Shown here piece after piece: positions 11,773 through 21,051 of a stretch of DNA of 64,000 nucleotides. Source of the DNA: Excoecaria cochinchinensis (taxonomy: Eukaryota; Streptophyta; Magnoliopsida; Malpighiales; Euphorbiaceae); assembly GCA_947683425.1 (NCBI GenBank), contig CANTUQ010000051.1, forward strand, positions 620,001 through 684,000, in the 5' to 3' direction. A program made the translations under genes and the position numbers. The notes under the pieces were generated by a model that was not told where the DNA came from, made no database searches, and saw nothing but the letters and a program-made list of their open reading frames with translations. Position 1 is the first letter of the stretch. Every line of letters starts with the position of its first letter.

Positions 11773-12694
11773 CGATATGGTTCGAGATTTCAATTTGAAA
11801 ATACCTCGTTTAACATTTATGGTTAAAAATTTAATTCATAAATTCGCTTTATCTCAAAATTGCATATCATCTCATTAGAGCTTTAGATTAAGTTAGTTTG
11901 GTCCCTTTTCAAGCCCCGGTGCGTTCCCGAAGCACGACCTCATTTTCACTCAATTTGGGGAAGTGTTAAGGATAATCACCAGCCCAAGCCACGTACCTCA
12001 ATGGTATATCAAAATGACGACCCGATCGGTCGCTATGCTTGTGATGAGCTAGACCCGTCGGCAGGGATCATGCTTGGGTAGCCTTAAAGTAACATCTCCC
12101 TTGTCCAAAGCTCATGTAATGGCAATAGATACTTCCACTAGGTGAAATGTACCGTAATACTATGCTTGCTATATGGGCCATCATATATTAAACGAAATCA
12201 ATTTAATTAAATGGTCTTCATCAAAGGCTTTCATGCCCCGGTGGGCCCATCTTAGTTAAGTTGAATTGTTTAAATACATAATTGCCAAACACCCATACGT
12301 ATGTACATTAGATAGGAGCTGTTATGCTGCCGGTTTTTCACCGCGCACCATACGTGTCCATTGGGTTCCACGTTAATCCATGGATCAAGCCCACCTAGGA
12401 AAGAGACCGCACCACCACGTGTGTGGGAGATACAAGGTTGGAAAGATCTATCTGCTTGCATGTGTTTGTCTATGTTGCATCAGCACGAGCATACATTGCA
12501 TTTTAATCATGCATCATCTTAACAATTTTTGAACTTCAGCCATCATAGATTCTCCTGGGTGGTCTAGAGGTCCCGACGGACGGTTAAGAAGGACGCCGCT
12601 TTTGGGATTAACAGAGTTAGTGTCGGATCAGAGTTCAGATTCAGTCTTAGAAGGAAGTGTGGGGTTTTCTTCCGAATCATCAACAGAAGTAAGT
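11773..12694 (+). other. Untranslated leader of Tat1
   Basis: About 920 bp between primer site and gag with no convincing ORF. Long stretches match the Tat2 leader (41276-42172), for example the region around 11940-12100 with CAATTTGGGGAAGTGTTAAG. That conservation suggests RNA packaging or translation signals. Confidence 0.6.
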
Positions 12695-13879
12695 ATGGCT
12701 ACTCCATCAAATGAGTCTGATGCAACTCGGGCAATAATCACCGAGGAGGTAGGAAAGAGAATGGAGGAATTTGAAGCCCGAATGATTGCAATGATGGGCA
12801 ATCTTGCCACCACCATAGCTGGGCAACAAGCTGCTGCTGCCCCTATCCGAGTACCAGCTGAACAAGAGGTTGTAAGAGAAGAACGTCCTGTTGCAATTAA
12901 CCAACCAGTGGTTGACCCACCTGTTGTCGAGCAAAGAGTACCTGCACCCATTGAGCGCAGAGAAGGCCCCAGGTCTGAAGTTGAGTTTGGGGGAGATGAG
13001 CATGAGGAGCATGCAGTAGCTAAAGAGAAGTCGCCAAAACTAGATGAGGCAATGTGGAGGAAAATGGAAGAGAGATTTGAGGTCATGGCAAGGATGATGA
13101 CCGTGGGAAAAGGAATGAACCCAGAAGACCGAGAGCTGGATGGGGATGACCTGATTCCCCAGAATTTTAAGATGCCGGACATTCCCAAATTTGATGGAAC
13201 CTCTGACCCTGCCGCACACATCAAGCAATACTCGCTAGTCATGAAGGGAACGACCTTAACAAGAAAGCAGAAGATAGAATATTTCTGCTTGAGTCTCACA
13301 GGAGCTGCTATTGATTGGTACCATGGGCTTGACAGGAGATCCAAGGAGAACTGGGACCTGTTGACTGAAGAGTTCCTTAAGCAGTACGATTGCAGTACCC
13401 GGATGGAGGTCACTTTGAAAGATCTCGAGTTGTTACAGCAGAAGGCTGGGGAGTCCTTCCACGAGTACCTTACTCGGTGGAGAAACCGGGTTATGGAGAT
13501 GAAACGCAAACCGGACACTTCTGATCAGATCCGGCTATTCATTCGAAATGCCAGCCCTTATTTAAGAGAGGGACTGAAAATGAAGGGACTCAAGGATTGG
13601 GAGTCTTTGAAGGACATTGCCATAGAAGCAGAAGGAGAATATCTAGCCAGGAGGGCAAATAGTGAGTCCTATGCCCGGAGGGGATACAGCAATCAGGGGA
13701 CGGCCAAACCAGTAGGTTCAAGCAGTGGTAACAGAGTTGGGAAGACTGCCGAGGTGTCTGCAACCGGCGTAAGTCAGAGGTATTTCTCCAACTTGGGTAA
13801 GCCTTTATCATGGGTGCTGAAGAGGCTAATAAAAGAAGGAAAACTGCGGCCCCTATCACCTAAACCGGCCAAGGCCTAA
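12695..13879 (+). CDS. gag: Gag (capsid region) of Tat1
   Basis: The open frame starts upstream at 12602 with TTG; the first ATG is 12695, giving 394 residues to a TAA at 13877-13879. The capsid region has the retrotransposon gag pattern: FDGTSDPAAHIKQY, IDWYHGLD, DLLTEEFLKQY, GESFHEYLTRWRNR. The N-terminus is acidic with a likely coiled segment (EEVGKRMEEFEARM). The CHHC zinc knuckle expected at the Gag C-terminus lies after the stop, in the same frame, at the start of the next ORF. In Tat2 the matching codon is CAA, so the TAA could be one C-to-T mutation or a functional stop requiring read-through. Gag forms the cytoplasmic virus-like particle. Confidence 0.88.
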   Translation: MATPSNESDATRAIITEEVGKRMEEFEARMIAMMGNLATTIAGQQAAAAPIRVPAEQEVVREERPVAINQPVVDPPVVEQRVPAPIERREGPRSEVEFGGDEHEEHAVAKEKSPKLDEAMWRKMEERFEVMARMMTVGKGMNPEDRELDGDDLIPQNFKMPDIPKFDGTSDPAAHIKQYSLVMKGTTLTRKQKIEYFCLSLTGAAIDWYHGLDRRSKENWDLLTEEFLKQYDCSTRMEVTLKDLELLQQKAGESFHEYLTRWRNRVMEMKRKPDTSDQIRLFIRNASPYLREGLKMKGLKDWESLKDIAIEAEGEYLARRANSESYARRGYSNQGTAKPVGSSSGNRVGKTAEVSATGVSQRYFSNLGKPLSWVLKRLIKEGKLRPLSPKPAKA

Positions 13880-13936
13880 GGGCAGCCAGGGCACAAAGAG
13901 AATGAATACTGCGCATTCCACCAACATACCGGGCAT

Positions 13937-16900
13937 TTGACGGATGAGTGTATAACGCTAAGACATCGGGTCCAAGATCTAATTGACAACAAGCAGATCA
14001 CCGATCCTGAGCAGAGAGAAAGCAAGAAGAAGTCGGGTTATAACACAGTGCCACCTCCAGTCTTTATGATCGGATCGAGCCTACCAGAGTGGTATGTAAT
14101 GCAAGATCTATATGGAAATGAGTATGTCGCTATTACTCGCCCTGCAGTGGATGAAAAAGGGGTTTCCGTGGCAGCGATAGACTGTTGGTCCACTAGTGAG
14201 AGTGGAGATGATGAAGATGAGAAAAATGGAGAGTTTACGGATCCGTGGGATTCAGAGGAAGAAGAAAGAGTAGAAGCAGTAACAAGAAGTGGGAGGGTCA
14301 TTCCAGAAGCCGAGAAGCAGCAGGACCCAGCACAAGCAATCGCAGAGAAAGAGCCGGAAGAAAATTCAATAGTGAAGCAACTAAAAAAGACCACGGCTCA
14401 GATATCTATTTGGGACCTCTTGAGACAGTCCCCCTCGCACCGACAGAAGTTAGTCGAAGCATTGAGTGTATCAACTGTAGCAACTACAATCTCCCCATCT
14501 GAGCTGTTAGACCTTGTAAAGGGGGGATCCGGGGAGAAGTTGGTTTTTTCTGATGCAGACCTACCAACAGAGGGTCGTAACCACAACCGACCATTGTACA
14601 TCAAGGCACAGATCAATGGTAAACACACCGCTTGTGTCATGGTTGATGACGGGTCATCGATAAATGTCTGCCCTTTGGTGGCACTTCAGGCCTTTGGGAT
14701 GGATGAGAGTATGTTAAGCAAATCTGACCTGACCATCACTGCCTACGACAACTCCAGAAGGCAAGCATCGGGAATTTTCAAAGCTTTGGTAAAGACAGGG
14801 CCCATTGAGACAGAAACAGATTTTGTGGTCTTGCCGATTCCAGCAAACTTTTCAGCTCTGCTTGGTAGATCGTGGTTCCACAAGTTAGGGGGAGTACCAT
14901 CCACATTACACCAGATAATTAAAATACCCCATGAAGGAGAAGTAGTGACCATTAAAGCAGCAAGAGAGAACCAAGTGTCTGCCTTGGAGATCTCTAATCA
15001 GCCATTCAGTGGCTTTCATGTATCGATGATCGGAGAAGAGCAAAACCTAGAAGGTAGCCCTCAAGTGGTGAATATGCTGAAGAAGATGCACTTCCTCCCA
15101 GGGGCTGGTTTGGGAAAAGAGTCACAAGGGCTGCAGAATGCTATCACTACACGTGGTCAGAAAGATCGAAAGGGGTTGGGCTACAAAGGAGAATATGGTA
15201 AGAAGAAAGGGTCAGGGAAGATTCCCCATATTTCGGAGAGCTTTGTGCCATCATCATCGGTTTGTGCCTACACTGGAGAAGAAGAACCGCAATGGGTAGA
15301 TGGGAAGATTATCCCTGGATTTGAAATTTTTAACGATGTCTTTGATTGGGAGATCGGAGTTGTTAAAGCCGTAGAGAACTTTTGGGATGAGGAGATTATG
15401 ACCCAATGCAGCATATGGGACAGGGATGAGCCTGAAGAGATCGTCACTGATAAGCTATTAGCCACTAAGCTCAAAGGGAAGGAGAAGATAGTGGAACCAG
15501 AGCCGAAGATTGAGGATCTCAAGATTTCACCAAATCAAGAAGCCAAAGCACAGTCATCTGCAGCATCAGCATCGACTGAAGTTGATAGTCATTTAGATTC
15601 TCTTTTTATACCAGAACTCTTTGAGAACAATGTTAATGTTTCTGATTATGTTAATGAGATGAACAACTTTGCTTACTTGTGTGATGTTTCTGATGATTTC
15701 ATTTCGCATGATCATAACCATGATGCATTCATTTTTGATATTAATTCAATTGGCACAACTGCATTTAATCTCGGAACTTTGGAAAATCCAAAGGAAATTT
15801 TGCTAGCGTCAGATATAACTCCTGAAGAGAGAATAAAATTTGAGAGAATATTAAAAAAATATGAAAAAGTCTTTGCCTGGACCTATGAGGATATGCCGGG
15901 AATAGATCGAGATGTTGCCGAACATGCCATCCCAACTTACCCAGAGTTTAAACCAGTCAAGCAAAAGCTTCGGAGGCTTAGGCCAGAATGGGCACAGAAA
16001 GTGAAAGAGGAGATCCATAAGCAGATTGAGGCTAAGTTCCTGATAGAGGTTCAATACCCAACATGGTTAGCTAATGTGGTTCCTGTAGCTAAGAAAGACG
16101 GTAAGGTTCGAGTATGCGTCGACTATCGAGACCTGAACAAAGCTTGTCCTAAAGATGATTTCCCACTGCCTCATATTGATGTGCTAGTAGATAGTGCTGC
16201 TGCTTGTATGATGTATAGCTTTGTGGATGGATATGCAGGGTACAATCAAATTCTTAACAAGATAGTGGACCGGATCAAGACAGCCTTTATCACCGAGTGG
16301 GGGACATATGCCTATCGGGTTATGCCTTTTGGGTTGAAGAATGCAGGAGCAACCTATCAGAGGATGGCAACCAAGGTTCTCAATGACTTAATCCACAAAG
16401 AAGTGGAGGTGTACGTCGACGACATGATGATTAAGTCGGCTACCAGGGAAGGTCACTTTGAGGCATTAGAAAAGTTCTTTCAAAGGATTAGCAAGTATGA
16501 TCTGCGACTCAATCCCAAGAAGTGCATTTTTGGAGTTACATCAGGAAAGTTGTTAGGCCATGTGGTAAGCCAGAGGGGAATCGAGGTTGATCCCGATAAG
16601 GTCAAAGCCATAAGAGAGATGCCAGTGCCCCAGAAGGAGAAGGACGTCAGAAGTTTCCTAGGAAAGCTTCAGTACATCAGTCGATTTATTGCCAAGCTAG
16701 CTTCGGTATGTGAGCCTATTTTCAAGCTTCTTAGGAAGAATCAGCCGGTGCTATGGAACGATGACTGTCAACTGGCCTTTGACACCATTAAGGACTATCT
16801 GCTAAATCCTCCAGTGTTAAGACCACCACGCCGTGCCAAACCATTAATCCTGTACCTGGCTGTGGAAGATAACTCAGTGGGTGCTATGATGTCTCAGGAA

Positions 16901-19012
16901 GACGATTTTGGTGTAGAGTTTTCCGTTTACTATCTTAGCAAGAAGTTCTTGCCTTACGAAGCCAAATATGTGGAGGTAGAAAAGATTTGTTTAGCAGTTA
17001 TCTGGGCTTCTAAGAAGTTGCGACACTACTTTCATTCCTTCAAGGTACAAACGGTTGCCAAACATAATCCGCTTAGATACCTCCAAGAAGCACCCTCTCT
17101 ACTAGGGAAGATGGGAAGATGGTTACTGCTATTGCAGGAATTTGACATTGAGTACATAACCAGGAAAACCATTAAGGGAAGAGCTGTAGCGGAGTTCTTA
17201 GCCGAGCATCCTATTGAGGGAGATCAGTTTGAATACAACTTCCCAGATGAAGATGTCACGGCCATAGCAGTACAAGGGTGGCAATTATTCTTTGATGGAG
17301 CAGTCAATAATAAGGGAGCAGGCGTGGGAGTTATTCTTACGACCCCAGATGGTGAAAGGTTACCATTGGCTAAGAAGCTGAGGTATAAGGCTACCAATAA
17401 TGAAGCAGAATACGAAGCTTGCATCTTTGGATTGGAAGCATTGCTTGCTCTGGGGGCAAAGACCGCAGAAGTATTTGGAGATTCCTCCTTGGTAATTCAT
17501 CAAATTAAAGGAGAGTGGTCAGTCAAGGAAGAAAGGCTGCTGCCTTATGTAAAGCACTTGAGAACGTTGAGCAGCCAGTTTGAGTTTTGCACTTTTCACT
17601 TCATCCCCAGAGACGAAAATCAGTTAGCTGATGCTCTAGCAACATTAGTGTCTATGTGGGATAACCCAACAGGAGTTGCAATGAAACCCGTGCTGATATA
17701 TAGTTCGGAAAGACCTGGTTTTGAAGCAGAACAGGTGATGGACATTGAGGCCACTGATGGAAATCCATGGTATTATGACATTCAGAATTATTTAGAGAGA
17801 TCAGTCTTTCCAGAGGAAGCCACTGAGAAGGACCAAAGAATGATCAGGAAGTTATCCACTCAATTCATCAGTGTTAATGGCACTTTATACAAAAGGCAAG
17901 CTGATGGTATCCAGTTAAGATGTCTGGCAGAGAAAGAAGCTAAAAGAGTTATGGAAGAAGTTCATGCCGGGGTTTGTGGAGCTCACATGAATGGCTTAGC
18001 CTTAGCAAAGAAGATCATGCGCCAAGGGTTTTATTGGCTCACAATGGATACAGATTGTTCAAAATTTGTGAAGCAATGTCAGTTATGCCAACAGTACGCG
18101 AATTTGAGGCATGTGCCAGTTTCAGAGTTACATAACTTAACATCTCCATGGCCATTTGCAGCATGGGGAATAGACATCATAGGCGAAATCCATCCTACTG
18201 CTTCTAATGGGCATAGATTCATCATAGTTGCCATTGACTACTTCACTAAGTGGGTTGAGGCTGAATCTTTCAAGAAGGTTGATGCAAGGGATATGGCTAA
18301 ATTCATCGAGCGGAATTTGATATGCAGATATGGTCTCCCACATCACATTGTGTCTGATAATGGGGTACAATTCCTAGCAGAGACTAAACAGATGCTCCAG
18401 AAATATAGGATCCAACATCATAAGTCTTCTCCTTATCGTCCTCAAGCAAACGGTGCAGTTGAAGCGGCAAATAAGAATGTGAAGAGAATTTTGGCCAAGA
18501 TGGTTCAGAACTACAAGGATTGGGCAGAAAAGCTACCCTTCGCACTTTGGGGTTATAGAACAACAGTCAGAACCTCTACGGGGGCAACACCATTCTCTCT
18601 GGTGTATGGAACTGAAGCAGTCCTGCCGGTTGAAATTGAGCTGAAATCATTAAGAGCAGTCCTGGAAGCCGAGATTCCGGAGACAGAATGGGCACAACAG
18701 CGATTGTTGCAGTTGAATCTATTGGATGAAGATAGGTTGAGAGCCTATTACCACAATCAGGTTTATCAGAAGAGACTAGCTCGGTCCTTTGGCAAGAAGG
18801 TACGAAAGCACCCGTTGAAAGAAGGGGATTTGGTCTTTAAGATGATGAGGCCGGGAGTTCCAGACATACGAGGAAAATTCAGACCAACCTGGGAAGGACC
18901 TTTCATTTTGAAAAAGTTGCTAACAAAAGGAGCAGCAATTTTAGCAGACAGCGATGGGAATGAGTTCAAGGACCCGGTCAATGTCGATAGACTTAAAAGG
19001 TTCCATGGCTAA
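13937..19012 (+). CDS. pol: Pol polyprotein of Tat1 (knuckle-PR-RT-gRH-aRH-INT)
   Basis: 1691 residues from ATG 13937, in the same frame as gag; in-frame codons run back to 13880 and include the knuckle residues C..H....H....C. The aspartic protease site VDDGSS is near residue 236. Reverse transcriptase has YVDD near residue 825. The first RNase H is degenerate (AVEDNSVGAM and VAKHNPL where an Asp-bearing TDH is usual). A second, archaeal-type RNase H follows with FFDGAV, NNEAEYEA, FGDSSL and DENQLADAL (about 1118-1235), the hallmark of Tat. Integrase has an HHCC finger (about 1340-1390) and a D,D35E core (about 1411, 1473, 1508). No internal stop or frameshift is seen. I see no chromodomain. 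Confidence 0.93.
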   Translation: MTDECITLRHRVQDLIDNKQITDPEQRESKKKSGYNTVPPPVFMIGSSLPEWYVMQDLYGNEYVAITRPAVDEKGVSVAAIDCWSTSESGDDEDEKNGEFTDPWDSEEEERVEAVTRSGRVIPEAEKQQDPAQAIAEKEPEENSIVKQLKKTTAQISIWDLLRQSPSHRQKLVEALSVSTVATTISPSELLDLVKGGSGEKLVFSDADLPTEGRNHNRPLYIKAQINGKHTACVMVDDGSSINVCPLVALQAFGMDESMLSKSDLTITAYDNSRRQASGIFKALVKTGPIETETDFVVLPIPANFSALLGRSWFHKLGGVPSTLHQIIKIPHEGEVVTIKAARENQVSALEISNQPFSGFHVSMIGEEQNLEGSPQVVNMLKKMHFLPGAGLGKESQGLQNAITTRGQKDRKGLGYKGEYGKKKGSGKIPHISESFVPSSSVCAYTGEEEPQWVDGKIIPGFEIFNDVFDWEIGVVKAVENFWDEEIMTQCSIWDRDEPEEIVTDKLLATKLKGKEKIVEPEPKIEDLKISPNQEAKAQSSAASASTEVDSHLDSLFIPELFENNVNVSDYVNEMNNFAYLCDVSDDFISHDHNHDAFIFDINSIGTTAFNLGTLENPKEILLASDITPEERIKFERILKKYEKVFAWTYEDMPGIDRDVAEHAIPTYPEFKPVKQKLRRLRPEWAQKVKEEIHKQIEAKFLIEVQYPTWLANVVPVAKKDGKVRVCVDYRDLNKACPKDDFPLPHIDVLVDSAAACMMYSFVDGYAGYNQILNKIVDRIKTAFITEWGTYAYRVMPFGLKNAGATYQRMATKVLNDLIHKEVEVYVDDMMIKSATREGHFEALEKFFQRISKYDLRLNPKKCIFGVTSGKLLGHVVSQRGIEVDPDKVKAIREMPVPQKEKDVRSFLGKLQYISRFIAKLASVCEPIFKLLRKNQPVLWNDDCQLAFDTIKDYLLNPPVLRPPRRAKPLILYLAVEDNSVGAMMSQEDDFGVEFSVYYLSKKFLPYEAKYVEVEKICLAVIWASKKLRHYFHSFKVQTVAKHNPLRYLQEAPSLLGKMGRWLLLLQEFDIEYITRKTIKGRAVAEFLAEHPIEGDQFEYNFPDEDVTAIAVQGWQLFFDGAVNNKGAGVGVILTTPDGERLPLAKKLRYKATNNEAEYEACIFGLEALLALGAKTAEVFGDSSLVIHQIKGEWSVKEERLLPYVKHLRTLSSQFEFCTFHFIPRDENQLADALATLVSMWDNPTGVAMKPVLIYSSERPGFEAEQVMDIEATDGNPWYYDIQNYLERSVFPEEATEKDQRMIRKLSTQFISVNGTLYKRQADGIQLRCLAEKEAKRVMEEVHAGVCGAHMNGLALAKKIMRQGFYWLTMDTDCSKFVKQCQLCQQYANLRHVPVSELHNLTSPWPFAAWGIDIIGEIHPTASNGHRFIIVAIDYFTKWVEAESFKKVDARDMAKFIERNLICRYGLPHHIVSDNGVQFLAETKQMLQKYRIQHHKSSPYRPQANGAVEAANKNVKRILAKMVQNYKDWAEKLPFALWGYRTTVRTSTGATPFSLVYGTEAVLPVEIELKSLRAVLEAEIPETEWAQQRLLQLNLLDEDRLRAYYHNQVYQKRLARSFGKKVRKHPLKEGDLVFKMMRPGVPDIRGKFRPTWEGPFILKKLLTKGAAILADSDGNEFKDPVNVDRLKRFHG

Positions 19013-20154
19013 AGACCAAAAATAAAAAGAAGAGAATAAATGCCCCGCAGGTCGAAAACCGAAAAAAGGCGGCCTTTGCTAAAATTGGGCGCCCTGTCAG
19101 GGTGAAAACCGAAAAAAGGCATCCTGGGCAAAAATTAAGGGCCAAGAGAAAATATTCAATCGAGAAAACCCGAGAGGGCCGATTGATAACAGGAGTTTGA
19201 TGCTGACAAAACCCACTCCGAGATTAGGTGTAGTCATATGCTTTTGAATTCTTGTCAATTGAAAATCATGTATGATGAAATCATATAGAAATGTACACAA
19301 TTTTGCAATGAATAAAAGAATACATTTTCATTGATCTTTCAGTTCTGTCTTAAAAAGAAATATACCAATTGTTCATCTAAAGATTATTGCTCAGTCCCTT
19401 CATCGGATATGTGCTATTTGCTCTTAACAGAAGCTTTGGTGATAAAAAAAAAAGAAGAGAAAAAAAAAAAAAAAAAAAAAAAAGAGGCCGTTAGAGATGA
19501 AAACCGTAACTGGCTCTCTAAGCAAAAGTTAGGCCAAAGGGCAGGGTGAAAACCTGGAAACAGGCAGTCTGCCCTACAAAAAAAAAATAAAATACACAAA
19601 AGCCGCTGGATTGGGTTGGGTCCATTCCAGGCAAAAGTTAGACAAAGGGTTGTGTGGAAATCCCATAAGGGACGCATTTCCCGCAAAGAAAAGCTAGTGC
19701 GAAAATCCACAAGGGACGCACTACCTTTAAAACAATGACATTCAATGCCTGGAGCGATAAGGCGGCATTATTTCAAGATGATCTTCCGTCAGTCAGACAA
19801 CACACAACACAGAACATGAAATAGAATCCCAAGTAAATGATCATTGACCAGGGGGCACGGGATATACACCGGACGTCTTTTTCAGAAAGCTTATCGACGA
19901 TCCTCAGGATTCAGGGGGCATGGTACAGCAAACAAGCTATAAGTTCAGCAAACCATGGATCACCTAGGGAGCGATCTATACATTTTTGCAAGCATTTGCA
20001 TTCCATAACATACACACATGATTTCTTGTATATTCCTATGCATACAATCTTGCAGGAGAAATCGGCGGGAAACACCCACAAAAGCCAAGTGATGACACTA
20101 GTCCAAACATCTAAAGGAGCAAAAAAATAAAAGATAAAAAATAAAAAATAAATC
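19013..20154 (+). other. 3' untranslated region of Tat1, before the tandem array
   Basis: No credible gene. It contains repeated GTGAAAACCGAAAAAAGGC-like phrases (19029-19120 and again near 19500-19560) and an A-rich tract (19446-19482). The first about 340 bp after the pol stop align with the Tat2 sequence just after its pol (34920 down to about 34555). The homology then ends where the Tat2 extra genes begin. Confidence 0.7.
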
Positions 20155-20668
20155 CACAGCGGTTAGCACGATGGCGGCACTACTCACAAGAGGTTAGCAC
20201 GACCACGGCACTACCAATTCACAGCGGTTAGCACGATGGCGGCATTACCCACAAGAGGTTAGCACGGCACTACAAATCCACAGCGGTTAGCACGATGGCG
20301 GCACTACCCACAAGAGGTTAGCACGACCACGGCACTACCAATTCACAGCAGTTAGCACGATGGCGGCACTACCCACAAGAGGTTAGCACGACCACGACAC
20401 TACCAATTCACAGCGGTTAGCACGATGGCGGCACTACCCACAAGAGGTTAGCACGACCACGGCACTACCAATTCACAGCGGTTAGCACGATGGCGGCACT
20501 ACCCACAAGAGGTTAGCACGACCACGGCACTACCAATTCACAGCGGTTAGCACGATGGCGGCATTACCCACAAGAGGTTAGCACGACCACGGCATTACCA
20601 ACTCACAATGTTTAGCACGATAGCGGCGCCACCCACAAGAGGTTAGCGCACCTACGGAATTACTAGCT
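20155..20668 (+). repeat. 65-bp tandem array in Tat1 3' UTR
   Basis: About eight units beginning near 20155, 20220, 20279, 20344, 20409, 20474, 20539 and 20604. The period is 65 bp, with one 59-bp unit lacking 6 bp. Each unit is itself a dimer: GGTTAGCACGATGGCGGCAC and GGTTAGCACGACCACGGCAC half-units of about 31 and 34 bp. The last unit is the most diverged. Arrays in this position of Tat elements are known as a source of plant satellites. Confidence 0.93.
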
Positions 20669-20795
20669 ACAACAAAAAAGACAGCAGCAGCTATCATCAC
20701 AACTCCATCAAGCAGGAAGATCGCCGCTTCAGGTATGCGTTTCTTTCCTTTTCCTGAATTTTGGCTCACCTAGGCACCCATGCACTAGTCTCTTC

Positions 20796-20810
20796 AAAAT
20801 TGGGGGCAAC
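20796..20810 (+). other. Polypurine tract of Tat1
   Basis: AAAATTGGGGGCAAC lies immediately before the 3' LTR. The Tat2 equivalent on the minus strand (28893-28912) reads AAAACTGGGGGCAAC, so the site is conserved. Confidence 0.8.
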
Positions 20811-21016
20811 TGTAGACACCGGGTCCCGAGTAGCCTTGATCAGGATTACCCGATGATGAAATTTAGCTATGCCGGCTTATAGGCAAAAAGATTGGAGCTC
20901 AGAAGTGATTTTCCTTGTCTTTTCGGTGAGTAAAAAGGGTATTTTAAAAATATTTTAAAAATATTTTTTTAAAATTATTTTGAAGAAGAAAAAGTGTGTT
21001 TTAGGTTGAGGGTATT

Positions 21017-21051
<35 letters not shown>

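Noticed and set aside
12628..13518. 296-codon minus-strand ORF
   Set aside because: Shadow of Tat1 gag on the opposite strand; the gag frame has clear domain motifs.
20155..20668. CRISPR-like appearance of regular repeats
   Set aside because: Units are contiguous dimers without unique spacers, in a plant retrotransposon 3' UTR.
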